A stretch of DNA of 64,000 nucleotides from positions 3,100,001-3,164,000 of the forward strand of contig NZ_CP049910.1 in assembly GCF_011305995.1 (NCBI RefSeq), in the 5' to 3' direction. Within the stretch, counting starts at the first letter, position 1. The number at the start of each line of letters is the position of its first letter. Position numbers and translations under genes: made by a program. The notes below the pieces were generated by a model. That model was given only the letters and a program-made list of their open reading frames with translations, was not told the origin of the DNA and did no database searches. Shown piece after piece: positions 9,299-17,640 of the stretch. The DNA is from Diaphorobacter sp. HDW4A (lineage in GTDB: Bacteria > Pseudomonadota > Gammaproteobacteria > Burkholderiales > Burkholderiaceae_C).

Positions 9299-12025
9299 AT
9301 GATGTTTGACGTTAGCGATGCGCGCCCGACTGCGGCAGCGATCCGCCGCGAAGACTACGCAGCACCGGCGTTCTGGATCGACACGGTGGACCTCACGTTC
9401 GACCTGGACCCTGCCAAGACGCGCGTGCTCAGCAAGATGCGCATCCGCCGCAACATGGATGTGCCAGCGCAGCCGCTGCGCCTTGATGGCGAAGAACTGA
9501 ACCTTGCACGCGTGATGGTCAACGGCGGCGGCACCTCGTTCAAGATGGAAGGCTCGCAGCTCGTGCTCGAGAACCTGCCCGAGGGCGACGCCCCCATCGA
9601 CCTCGAAATTTTCACCACCTGCGCGCCGATCAAGAACACCCAGTTGTCTGGCCTCTACGTCAGCAACGAAACTTTCTTCACCCAGTGCGAGGCCGAAGGC
9701 TTCCGCCGCATCACCTATTTCCTCGACCGTCCCGACGTGATGGCGATGTACACCGTCACACTGCGCTCCAGCAAGGCCCAGTACCCGGTGCTGCTGTCCA
9801 ACGGCAATCTGGTCGATTCGGGTGATCTCGAAGACGGCCGCCACTTCGCCAAGTGGGTCGATCCGCACAAGAAGCCCAGCTACCTGTTCGCGCTGGTCGC
9901 TGGCAAGCTGGTCGCCCGCGAGCAGCAGATCAAGAGCCGCGCGGGCAACAACCACCTGCTGCAGGTCTACGTGCGCCCGGGCGATCTCGAGAAGACCGAG
10001 CACGCGATGAACTCGCTGATGGCGTCCATCGCCTGGGACGAGGCGCGCTTTGGCCTGTCGCTCGATCTCGACCGCTTCATGATCGTCGCGACCAGCGACT
10101 TCAACATGGGCGCGATGGAGAACAAGGGTCTGAACATCTTCAACACCAAGTACGTGCTCGCCAGCCAGTCCACCGCGACCGATGTGGACTACGCGAACAT
10201 CGAATCGGTGGTCGGCCATGAGTACTTTCACAACTGGACCGGCGACCGCGTCACCTGCCGCGACTGGTTCCAGCTCTCGCTCAAGGAAGGCCTGACGGTC
10301 TTCCGCGATCAGGAATTCAGCATGGACATGGCGGGTTCCGCATCCGCCCGTGCCGTCAAGCGCATCGAGGACGTGCGCGTACTGCGCACCGTGCAGTTCC
10401 CCGAGGACGCGGGCCCGATGGCCCACCCCGTGCGCCCCGACAGCTATGTGGAAATCAACAATTTCTACACCGTCACCATCTACGAAAAGGGTGCTGAAGT
10501 CGTGCGCATGCAGTCCGAAATGGTGGGCCGCGAAGGCTTCGCCAAGGGCATGAAGCTGTACTTCGAGCGCCACGACGGCCACGCCGTGACCTGCGACGAT
10601 TTCGTGCAGGCGATTGCCGACGCGAACCCGCAAAGCCCGCTCACGCAGAACCTCGATCAGTTCAAGCGCTGGTACAGCCAGGCCGGCACGCCACGCGTGC
10701 GCGCCTCAGGTGTGTATGACGCCGAGGCCCGCAGCTACACGCTGACGCTCTCGCAAAGCTGCCCCGCCTCACCCGGCCAGCCGACCAAGCTGCCCTTTGT
10801 CATACCAGTGACGCTTGGCCTGCTCGGCGCCGACGGCACTGCCCTGCCCCTACAGCAACAAGGCGACGCGCAGGCCAGCGGTACCGAAGGCACCGTCGTG
10901 CTGACCGACGAGAGCCTCGCCATCACCTTTATCAACGTCGACTCCGCGCCCGTGCCGTCGCTGCTGCGCGGCTTCAGCGCGCCGGTGGTTCTGGAGTGCG
11001 ACTTCTGCGATGCCGATCTGCTGAATCTGCTGGCCCATGACATCGACCCGTTCAACCGCTGGGAAGCCGGTCAACGCCTTGGCATGCGCATCGCTCTGAC
11101 CGCCATCGGCAATGCCGCGATCACCGCCAATGAACAAGGCGAGATCGCCGAAGCCATCCTGCCGCAGAGCTTCGTGCAAGCCATGCGCGACGTGCTGCGC
11201 AACCCGACGCTGGACGCCGCCTTCAAGGAGCTGGTGCTCACGCTGCCCTCCGAAAGCTACATCGCCGAGCAACTCGACGAGGTCGACCCGCAGCGCATCC
11301 ACGCCGTGCGTGAAGCCATGCGCGCCGAGCTCGCAAGCAGCCTGCACGCCGACTGGATCCAGGCCTACGAAGAGCACCAGACGCCCGGTGCCTACAGCCC
11401 CGACGCCGCATCCGCCGGCCGCCGCGCGCTGGCCGGTCTCGCGCTGCACATGCTGTGCCTCGCGGCCCGCCAAAGTGGGGATGCACTCTGGCCCGGCAAG
11501 ACCTATCAGCGCTTCAAGGATGCGGGCAACATGACCGATCGCTTCGGCGCGCTTGCCGCACTGGTCAACACCGGCCACGAACTCGCCAAGCCCGCGTTGG
11601 AACGCTTCCACGCGCTGTTCAAGGACGAGGATCTGGTGGTCGACAAGTGGTTCGCACTGCAGGCCGGTGCGACTGACCGCAACGGCCACATCCTGCCCGC
11701 CGTGCGCGATCTGATGAAGCTGCCCGACTTCCAGATCAAGAACCCCAACCGCGCCCGCAGCGTGATCTTCAGCTACTGCAACGCCAACCCCGGCGCGTTC
11801 CACCGCTCCGACGGCGCGGGCTACACCTACTGGGCCGACCGCGTGCTGGAGCTCGACGGCTTCAACGTGCAGGTCGCCTCGCGCCTGGCGCGCGGTATGG
11901 ACCGCTGGCGCAAGCTGGCAGAGCCCTATCGCTCGCTCGCCCGCGCCGCCATCGAACGCGTGGCAGCCAAGCCCGACCTCAGCAACGATGTGCGCGAGGT
12001 CATTACCCGCGCGCTCGCGGAGTGA
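9299..12025 (+). CDS. pepN: Aminopeptidase N (M1 family)
   Basis: A 908-residue cytoplasmic zinc aminopeptidase that trims N-terminal residues from peptides. The substrate-binding GAMEN motif (NMGAMENKGLNIFN, about residue 270) and the zinc motif HEYFHNWTGDR (about 306, HExxH, with the third ligand in LKEGLTVFRDQEFS) are intact. Length and the C-terminal helical domain match E. coli PepN (870 residues) and its betaproteobacterial forms. The start at 9299 or 9302 is preceded by GGAG; an in-frame start at 9260 lacks such a site. Confidence 0.95.
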   Translation: MMFDVSDARPTAAAIRREDYAAPAFWIDTVDLTFDLDPAKTRVLSKMRIRRNMDVPAQPLRLDGEELNLARVMVNGGGTSFKMEGSQLVLENLPEGDAPIDLEIFTTCAPIKNTQLSGLYVSNETFFTQCEAEGFRRITYFLDRPDVMAMYTVTLRSSKAQYPVLLSNGNLVDSGDLEDGRHFAKWVDPHKKPSYLFALVAGKLVAREQQIKSRAGNNHLLQVYVRPGDLEKTEHAMNSLMASIAWDEARFGLSLDLDRFMIVATSDFNMGAMENKGLNIFNTKYVLASQSTATDVDYANIESVVGHEYFHNWTGDRVTCRDWFQLSLKEGLTVFRDQEFSMDMAGSASARAVKRIEDVRVLRTVQFPEDAGPMAHPVRPDSYVEINNFYTVTIYEKGAEVVRMQSEMVGREGFAKGMKLYFERHDGHAVTCDDFVQAIADANPQSPLTQNLDQFKRWYSQAGTPRVRASGVYDAEARSYTLTLSQSCPASPGQPTKLPFVIPVTLGLLGADGTALPLQQQGDAQASGTEGTVVLTDESLAITFINVDSAPVPSLLRGFSAPVVLECDFCDADLLNLLAHDIDPFNRWEAGQRLGMRIALTAIGNAAITANEQGEIAEAILPQSFVQAMRDVLRNPTLDAAFKELVLTLPSESYIAEQLDEVDPQRIHAVREAMRAELASSLHADWIQAYEEHQTPGAYSPDAASAGRRALAGLALHMLCLAARQSGDALWPGKTYQRFKDAGNMTDRFGALAALVNTGHELAKPALERFHALFKDEDLVVDKWFALQAGATDRNGHILPAVRDLMKLPDFQIKNPNRARSVIFSYCNANPGAFHRSDGAGYTYWADRVLELDGFNVQVASRLARGMDRWRKLAEPYRSLARAAIERVAAKPDLSNDVREVITRALAE

Positions 12026-12096
12026 CGTACTGACGGACTCAAACTGAGCGCACGCACAGCCACACCAAGAATTCTGCATCCAGGAGATTTCCACAA

Positions 12097-13101
12097 ATGA
12101 CACAACGCACCAGCCTCACGCGCTATCTGGTCGAACAGCAGCGCGTCGACGGACTCATCCCACCCCAGTTGCGCCTGCTGCTCGAAGTGGTCGCACGCGC
12201 CTGCAAGCGCATCAGCTTCGCCGTCAACAAGGGCGAACTCGGTGACGTAATGGGCACCGCCGGCACCGAAAACGTGCAGGGCGAAGTCCAGAAGAAACTG
12301 GACATCATCGCCAACGAAACACTGATCGAAGCCAACGAATGGGGTGGCCACCTGGCAGCCATGGCCTCGGAAGAAATGGAAGGCATCTATGTGGTGCCCA
12401 ATCGTTACCCGCAAGGCGAATACCTGCTGCTGTTCGATCCCCTCGACGGCTCCTCCAACATCGATGTGAACGTCAGCATTGGCACCATCTTCAGCGTCCT
12501 GAAGAAGCCCGAAGGCCACCCCGGCGTGCACGACAACGACTTCCTGCAAGCCGGCACCGAACAGGTCGCCGCAGGCTACTGCATCTACGGCCCCCAGACC
12601 ACGCTCGTGCTCACCGTGGGCGACGGCGTGGCGATGTTCACCCTCGACCGCGAACAAGGTTCCTTCGTTCTGGTGCGCGACAACATCCGCATCCCCGACG
12701 ACACCAAGGAATTCGCGATCAACATGAGCAACATGCGCCACTGGGACACCCCGGTCAAGCGCTACATCGACGAATGCCTCGCCGGTAAGGAAGGCCCGCG
12801 CGGCAAGGACTTCAACATGCGCTGGATCGCCAGCATGGTCGCCGACGTACACCGCATCCTCATGCGCGGCGGCATCTTCATGTACCCTTGGGACAAGCGC
12901 GAACCCAACAAACCCGGCAAGCTGCGCCTCATGTACGAAGCCAACCCCATGGGCTGGCTCGTCGAACAGGCCGGCGGCATGGCCACCAACGGTAAACAGC
13001 GCATCCTGGACATCAAGCCCACTCAGTTGCATGAACGCGTGAGCGTCATACTTGGCTCCAAGAACGAAGTCGAACGCGTGACCAGCTACCACGCCGAGTG
13101 A
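12097..13101 (+). CDS. fbp: Class 1 fructose-1,6-bisphosphatase
   Basis: The 334-residue enzyme removes the 1-phosphate from fructose-1,6-bisphosphate in gluconeogenesis. The metal-binding signature [14 protein letters not shown] (about residue 112) and the C-terminal [12 protein letters not shown] typical of class 1 enzymes are present. Length is standard. The start is preceded by AGGAGAT. It follows pepN by 71 bases and is the last chromosomal gene before the tRNA-Thr insertion site. Confidence 0.96.
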   Translation: MTQRTSLTRYLVEQQRVDGLIPPQLRLLLEVVARACKRISFAVNKGELGDVMGTAGTENVQGEVQKKLDIIANETLIEANEWGGHLAAMASEEMEGIYVVPNRYPQGEYLLLFDPLDGSSNIDVNVSIGTIFSVLKKPEGHPGVHDNDFLQAGTEQVAAGYCIYGPQTTLVLTVGDGVAMFTLDREQGSFVLVRDNIRIPDDTKEFAINMSNMRHWDTPVKRYIDECLAGKEGPRGKDFNMRWIASMVADVHRILMRGGIFMYPWDKREPNKPGKLRLMYEANPMGWLVEQAGGMATNGKQRILDIKPTQLHERVSVILGSKNEVERVTSYHAE

Positions 13102-13134
13102 TCTCGATCATCTGCCGTGAAAAATTTTTCAGTA

Positions 13135-13140
13135 TATAAT
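13135..13140 (+). promoter_or_regulatory. -10 box of the interrupted tRNA-Thr gene
   Basis: A perfect TATAAT lies 10 bases before the tRNA 5' end. A 14-bp palindrome (tgaaaaatttttca, 13118-13131) lies just upstream. After integration this promoter reads through the 5' half tRNA into the element towards the recombinase gene. Confidence 0.6.
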
Positions 13141-13150
13141 TGAAGACTTC

Positions 13151-13190
13151 GCCGGTGTAGCTCAGTCGGTAGAGCAGCTCATTCGTAATG
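13151..13190 (+). pseudogene. tRNA-Thr(CGU), 5' half, interrupted by the element
   Basis: The 40 bases fold as positions 1-40 of a tRNA: acceptor strand gccggtg, TA, D-stem gctc with gagc, D-loop agtcggta, anticodon stem gctca, anticodon loop ttcgtaa (anticodon CGT, threonine) and the first two bases of the 3' anticodon strand. The sequence then departs from any tRNA. The missing 3' half is found at 47140-47185. Acceptor position 6 (T) would face T67 of that half, one mismatch. Confidence 0.9.
13181..13190 (+). other. attL core, left boundary of the integrated element
   Basis: The decamer attcgtaatg recurs exactly at 47140-47149. Flanking the core are inverted copies of ggtagagca (13169-13177) and tgctctacc (13196-13204), as expected for the paired core binding sites of a tyrosine recombinase. 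Confidence 0.85.
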
Positions 13191-13348
13191 CATGTTGCTC
13201 TACCAATAAAAAGCTATATACGACAACGACTTAGCGTAACACAGACTAAGTTGTGGCACAAATTTGGCACACTTCGCCAAATCCACGGAGATAACGCACA
13301 GAGATGCGCTACTGCTTGCAGCCTCCTTGCGAACACAAGGAGGACGGC

Positions 13349-14518
13349 ATGGCAGTGATTCGGGAACGTATATCTGCCTCTGGCGCTAAGTCGTACCACG
13401 TTCAAGTACGCATCCGCGGTTTTCCACCGCAAACCAAGACCTTTGTGAGCAAGACCATGGCCAAGCAGTGGGCCGCTATGGTCGAGACTGAGTTGAAGGC
13501 TGGTCGCTACCTCCCCCGTGTCATCGCTGAGCGACATACAGTTGCCGACCTGTTGGATCGCTATCGCAAAGAAGTTCTCCCCCAGAAAAAGGCGAAGTTC
13601 ATCCGCGATCAAACGGTTCACTTAGATTGGTGGGAAACCAAGCTAGGCCGCTACAACCTGGCCGAGTTGAATTCCAACCTCATTGGTCAGGCCCGCAACG
13701 CACTCTCAACCGAGCCCTATGGCAAGCGCACGGTTAAGGTGCAAACCAAAGATGCCAAAGGCAAGGTCGTCACCCGGACCGAGGAAAAGGATCGCGTCCG
13801 CGCACCGGCTACTGTCGTGCGCTACATGGGCGCGTTATCCCACGCGCTGAACACCGCCGTCAACGAGTGGGGCTGGATGGAAAAATCCCCCATGGTCGGC
13901 GTCAAGAAGCCAAAAGTGGACAACGAGCGGCGCCGGTTTCTGTCCGACGACGAGATTCAGCGAGTCCTGGAGGTCGCCAAGGAAAGCGAAAACCGATTCC
14001 TTTACACCGTCGTGCTCCTCGCTCTATCCACAGGCATGAGGCAAAGCGAAATCATGACACTGCGATGGCGCAACGTATTGGTCGAAGACGGAGCGGACAT
14101 GGGTTTGCTGGTCATGGAGAAGACTAAAAATGGTGACGCCCGCACCTCCCCGCTTGCGGAGGACGCCTTCACTGCCGTCCTGGCGCTGCGCGACAAGGCC
14201 ATCAAGAACAACGCCGGTCGCGTGCCCGTCAGCCAACTGCTGTTTCCCAGTGACACCGTGGATAACAAGCCTGTCGAGATTCGCAAGGCATGGGAAACCT
14301 GCCGCAAACGAGCCGAATTGGACGATTTCCGGTTTCATGATCTGCGCCACACAGCTGGGAGCCTTTTGGCGATGTCTGGCGCCAGCACCCGTGAGATTGC
14401 CGAGGTCTTGGGTCACAAGACCATGGCGATGGCTAAACGCTATTCCCACCTGACGCAGAAGCACCTTGGCTCGGTAGTTGCCACAATGAACCAGCGACTT
14501 AAGGCAAAGGGGCCATGA
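13349..14518 (+). CDS. int: Tyrosine recombinase (element integrase)
   Basis: A 389-residue phage-type integrase. The catalytic residues are present: Arg in STGMRQSEIMTL (about residue 230), HxxR in FHDLRHTAGS (about 329), and the Tyr in KTMAMAKRYSHL (about 364). The N-terminus has the arm-binding-like segment SGAKSYHVQVRIRGFPPQTK. The ATG at 13349 has an excellent AAGGAGGA site; an upstream ATG at 13304 does not. It lies 158 bases inside attL, and its stop overlaps the next start as ATGA. Its likely role is insertion and excision at the tRNA-Thr anticodon arm. Confidence 0.92.
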   Translation: MAVIRERISASGAKSYHVQVRIRGFPPQTKTFVSKTMAKQWAAMVETELKAGRYLPRVIAERHTVADLLDRYRKEVLPQKKAKFIRDQTVHLDWWETKLGRYNLAELNSNLIGQARNALSTEPYGKRTVKVQTKDAKGKVVTRTEEKDRVRAPATVVRYMGALSHALNTAVNEWGWMEKSPMVGVKKPKVDNERRRFLSDDEIQRVLEVAKESENRFLYTVVLLALSTGMRQSEIMTLRWRNVLVEDGADMGLLVMEKTKNGDARTSPLAEDAFTAVLALRDKAIKNNAGRVPVSQLLFPSDTVDNKPVEIRKAWETCRKRAELDDFRFHDLRHTAGSLLAMSGASTREIAEVLGHKTMAMAKRYSHLTQKHLGSVVATMNQRLKAKGP

Positions 14519-16038
14519 GCGAATCGGTCGCAGGCATCACCTCCTTGGCTTTCGCCCCAGGTGCATACCCTTTCGCACTGACTGCCGATGATCCGGCACG
14601 AAACCTGTCGGGCGATCAATGGGCTTGGCGATTTCTGCGACTGAGCCCACCGTACCGACACGACTACGCCTTATGGACTGCACGGCCGGTATGGCTGGAA
14701 CAGCAGGCCAACAAGAGCTTGGCAACGTTGAAAGCGGAACTGCCCGCCGCTGACTGGAAAGCCATGCTGGAGGCCGACTCACGGTATTTCGCCTTTGATG
14801 GCAAGCCCCTCGGTTGTGCCATTGAGTGGCCGAGCATTCAGGCAGCAACCCTTAGTCAGATGTTGCCCACAGTGACAAGTCGAGAGGCTGGCATCGTCGT
14901 CCGCGAACTGGATGCCGCCAGACTCTACGGCGTCGGATGTTGGTTCAACCCAGACTTGCTCGAACTTCCGGCGCTGCCCAGCTCGGAAAGCGTGCGTTCC
15001 TGGTTCTACGCCCTGATTGAGCCTCTTTGGGAAAGCCCAGAGCATTCGCTGCTGCCCAATCCAGACACTTGGGTCAAACTCAGCGAAGGCAACGTCAACG
15101 TCAACGTGGGCATGGAGCCGGACATCGGTGTGCGACTCCGCACGAATTCAATGACTCATTTCGAGCAGCAATCCGTTCAAGCTGCTGATGGCACTGTTTC
15201 GACCAGGCTGGTGAAGGTTACGAAACCGGTGGCACGATCTGGGTTCGACTTTCAATCAGAGCTGGCGCTGCTGGTCTGCTTGGACGGCAATGTGCCAGCA
15301 CAGATGAAGGTTGCAGCATTGCTGTTGCGATCTGCACAGGCGGAACTGTTCCCCGCGACGCTCGTTGCACACAACCTACCAGCCTATGAGCCCATCATCT
15401 TCACGGGCTCCCATCCACGGGTTGAGAAATTCAGCAAACTCAACACCGATCTCCGCGAACTTACGGACACCGCTCCGCACGGCAGACGTAACTGGTGCCT
15501 AGCCCTGTTTGACGTTCGTTTTGACATCCAAGAGCAACTCGAAAGCGCCGCTACTTCGCTGAAGGATAGGCAACTCGCGCTGTCCAAAGCCGGTCTGCTC
15601 GCAACAACTGTGCGTCATCGCGCAGGCACCAAGAACGAAAAGCTGTTCTGGCTGAAGGCTGCGCTCTGTTGCCTGGAAGCGCAACTGGCATTGACTGCCA
15701 GGCATCCAACCGAAACCTTCGGCCGGAAGAACCTTTCTGAGGCAATCCTGTCACCATCACATCCGTTGCATGCTTCGGTTCGAGGCGCAAGCCCTGCAAG
15801 CCGGGAGCCCACGCAAATCGAACTGGAAGCCGACACCATCCGCGATGCCGTTGAGACCGGCAAAGCCTTGGCGTTGGGGCAATATGCCTACCTCATCGGC
15901 GCAACGGTTGATGACCTGTTGCCAACCGCCGAGGCTGCTCCAAAAACCAAGTCACCGACCAGAACGCCATCCAAAGCACGACGCTACGTGGACGGCAAAG
16001 AGGTACTGGCAGCACCAACAAAACGCAGGCCTACCTAA
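14515..16038 (+). CDS. Integrase-coupled protein of unknown function
   Basis: A 507-residue protein whose start overlaps the integrase stop (ATGA), so the two are translationally coupled. The N-terminal segment GDQWAWRFLRLSPPYRHDY resembles the short domain often called transcriptional-regulator-like (DUF6499) in integrative elements (W-A-W-FLRRNP-Y pattern). The later segment FDVRFDIQEQLESAATSL faintly resembles the DUF2285-type region of the same proteins. The C-terminus is basic (SPTRTPSKARRYVDG, TKRRPT). I infer a possible DNA-binding partner or regulator of the integrase; this is uncertain. It overlaps the convergent gene at 16031 by 8 bases. Confidence 0.6.
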   Translation: MSESVAGITSLAFAPGAYPFALTADDPARNLSGDQWAWRFLRLSPPYRHDYALWTARPVWLEQQANKSLATLKAELPAADWKAMLEADSRYFAFDGKPLGCAIEWPSIQAATLSQMLPTVTSREAGIVVRELDAARLYGVGCWFNPDLLELPALPSSESVRSWFYALIEPLWESPEHSLLPNPDTWVKLSEGNVNVNVGMEPDIGVRLRTNSMTHFEQQSVQAADGTVSTRLVKVTKPVARSGFDFQSELALLVCLDGNVPAQMKVAALLLRSAQAELFPATLVAHNLPAYEPIIFTGSHPRVEKFSKLNTDLRELTDTAPHGRRNWCLALFDVRFDIQEQLESAATSLKDRQLALSKAGLLATTVRHRAGTKNEKLFWLKAALCCLEAQLALTARHPTETFGRKNLSEAILSPSHPLHASVRGASPASREPTQIELEADTIRDAVETGKALALGQYAYLIGATVDDLLPTAEAAPKTKSPTRTPSKARRYVDGKEVLAAPTKRRPT

Positions 16039-16420
16039 CCGAAATGAAGGCTCGCAGAGTCCCAGAGAAAGCCCATTGCTCAGTCGGCTCACGCCAGACA
16101 CCCTCAACACGGCACTGGTCATATTCAGCCTCACCAGCTTCGTCGTCCCTGATATCGACAACCAGAAACTCGATGGTGCCTACCGGACAAGCAATCGAAG
16201 TCTTGTACTTTGGCTCAACGCTTTGAGCCAGGAACGTTCCGTTGCCGGTTTTTTGCGCAGAGCCAGAAACGTCGAACGGGCCGTTGTTTCCATCTGCACC
16301 GGAAAACTCAAACGAAACCTTGTCGGCGTGAACGATCAACCGGGTTGCCTCCAAGGTGAACTCGTCCGGCGTGACATGAAGTGCCCCTTGGAAAGGGCGA
16401 GGCAGTTTTGCGTAATCCAT
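16031..16420 (-). CDS. Hypothetical protein, beta-rich, 129 residues
   Basis: The ATG at 16420 is preceded by GGAGG at correct distance, which decides the start over an in-frame upstream one at 16462. The product (MDYAKLPRPFQGALHVTPDE...) is rich in predicted strands, has no signal peptide or membrane segment, and has no motif I recognise. It is convergent with and overlaps the end of the integrase-coupled gene, and lies just downstream of the cargo tRNA terminator on the same strand. Confidence 0.6.
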   Translation of the reverse strand: MDYAKLPRPFQGALHVTPDEFTLEATRLIVHADKVSFEFSGADGNNGPFDVSGSAQKTGNGTFLAQSVEPKYKTSIACPVGTIEFLVVDIRDDEAGEAEYDQCRVEGVWREPTEQWAFSGTLRAFISVR

Positions 16421-16464
16421 TTCTGATCCTCCAAACCGTTTATACAGCCTGAAGACAGGCACAA

Positions 16465-16489
16465 AAAAAGCCGCTCGGGGCGGCTTTTG
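16465..16489 (-). terminator. Terminator of the cargo tRNA-Thr
   Basis: On the minus strand the stem aaaagccgc / gcggctttt with a short loop is followed by a run of at least seven T. It begins about 24 bases after the tRNA 3' end, making the tRNA a self-contained transcription unit. Confidence 0.85.
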
Positions 16490-16511
16490 CTTTTGGTCTG
16501 CTGAGTCAAGG

Positions 16512-16587
16512 TGGTGCCGCTTGACGGAATCGAACTGTCGACCTCTTCATTACGAATGAATTGCTCTACCAACTGAGCTAAAGCGGC
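16512..16587 (-). tRNA. tRNA-Thr(CGU), complete, carried by the element
   Basis: The 76-base minus-strand sequence folds as a full tRNA with encoded CCA: acceptor gccgctt with aagcggc (7 of 7 pairs), D-stem gctc/gagc, anticodon loop ttcgtaa with anticodon CGT, T-loop ttcgatt, discriminator A. The T-stem has one A-C mismatch (gacag/ccgtc) and the anticodon stem has one mismatch at 27-43. It has its own -10 box and terminator. The anticodon matches the chromosomal tRNA the element has split, so it probably restores CGU decoding. The anticodon arm keeps the attcgtaatg core. Confidence 0.92.
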
Positions 16588-16622
16588 ACTACCTGCCTGA
16601 CGCGAGCCAAACAGAGCCTTGC

Positions 16623-16628
16623 ATTCTA
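16623..16628 (-). promoter_or_regulatory. -10 box of the cargo tRNA-Thr
   Basis: TAGAAT on the minus strand lies about 35 bases before the tRNA 5' end, preceded by a T-run (ttttttgc) as in many betaproteobacterial stable-RNA promoters. I do not see a good -35. The rest of the gap to 16950 has no gene I can support. Confidence 0.5.
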
Positions 16629-16950
16629 GCAAAAAACTTCCTGATCGGAAGCCCCGCACGGAGCGGCAACGGAAGAACTTTTCACGTTCCCTCAGACGAA
16701 ACGTCAGCATGTCAATCGACCCCACAGATCAGCCGCGCCCTGAGCTGCGCTCTGGCGAAGTCAGCAGCTGCTTGATCTGTTCACGGCAAGGCGGTTAGCT
16801 TGAAAAAGCGATCAACCGTGCCACGTCGCCGCGTTGCTTCGCAAACCGCCGCAGCTTCGCTGCTCACCACAACCGCTTCCGTTCACGTCAGTGCCAGTCG
16901 CCGGTCGGGTCAACCGACAAGCGAGGCGGAGCTTTGCCAAGGAAATTCAC

Positions 16951-17640
16951 ATGCCAATCAAACACGTCACCCAAGCCAACCTCACCGACTGCGGGCTTGC
17001 CTGCGTCGCCATGATCGCGGGCAAATCGCTGGACACCGTGTTGCGTGTTGCCGTCAAAGAGTGCGGCTACCCGAAAGAAGGCCCGCACACCACCACCGAC
17101 GAAAACCTGTTCAAGCTGCTCGATCACTTCGGCATCAAGTACGGCAAGAAGCAAAAGGTGAAAACCGTCGAAGCATTGCCGCCACTGGCCATCATGGAGA
17201 CACGCAAGATGCCCTCTACGGGGAACTCGCACCTCGTTGTGTTTGAACGCACCGCTGACGGTGACGAACACGCACTTGACCCCGGCTGGTGGCTCAAAGT
17301 GCAAGTCCGCAGTGACTGGAACCGCATCAAACTCGACACGTTCATACCGATTCTGACTGGCAACGAATCGACAAGCAAAAAGGGATCAAAGACCACCAAG
17401 ACACCTGTCACGGTGACCACCGCCGACGAAGCGCAAGTCAAAGTGACCGCAGCGGTGAAGCCAGCGCCGAAAGTCGCAGCAAAGACAGTAAGACCGGCCA
17501 AGCAAAAAACACCGCTGGCAACCGACGACATGACCGCGCCAGACACATCCACTTCGCTTGCCGACGAATGGGGCGACGGTGGCACGCCAACCAGCACTAG
17601 CAATACAGCAGCCGACGAGGGGCAAGGCGATGCAGCTTGA
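16951..17640 (+). CDS. C39-peptidase-like cysteine protease with basic Ala/Pro/Lys-rich tail
   Basis: The 229-residue product begins with a papain-like C39 pattern: Q and C in TQANLTDCGLACVAMIAGKS (residues 6-25), His in GNSHLVVFERT and Asp in HALDPGWW, the same order as the peptidase domain of bacteriocin-exporting ABC transporters. Here it stands alone, without transporter or signal peptide, followed by a low-complexity tail of Lys, Ala, Thr and Pro (about residues 140-229). The start at 16951 follows AAGGAAA. It overlaps the next gene by 11 bases and presumably works with it. Target unknown; a toxin-processing or host-protein-cleaving role is only conjecture. Confidence 0.6.
   Translation: MPIKHVTQANLTDCGLACVAMIAGKSLDTVLRVAVKECGYPKEGPHTTTDENLFKLLDHFGIKYGKKQKVKTVEALPPLAIMETRKMPSTGNSHLVVFERTADGDEHALDPGWWLKVQVRSDWNRIKLDTFIPILTGNESTSKKGSKTTKTPVTVTTADEAQVKVTAAVKPAPKVAAKTVRPAKQKTPLATDDMTAPDTSTSLADEWGDGGTPTSTSNTAADEGQGDAA

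Noticed and set aside
9281..10633. 450-codon frame on the minus strand
   Set aside because: Antisense shadow of pepN; composition is His/Val/Gly-rich nonsense.
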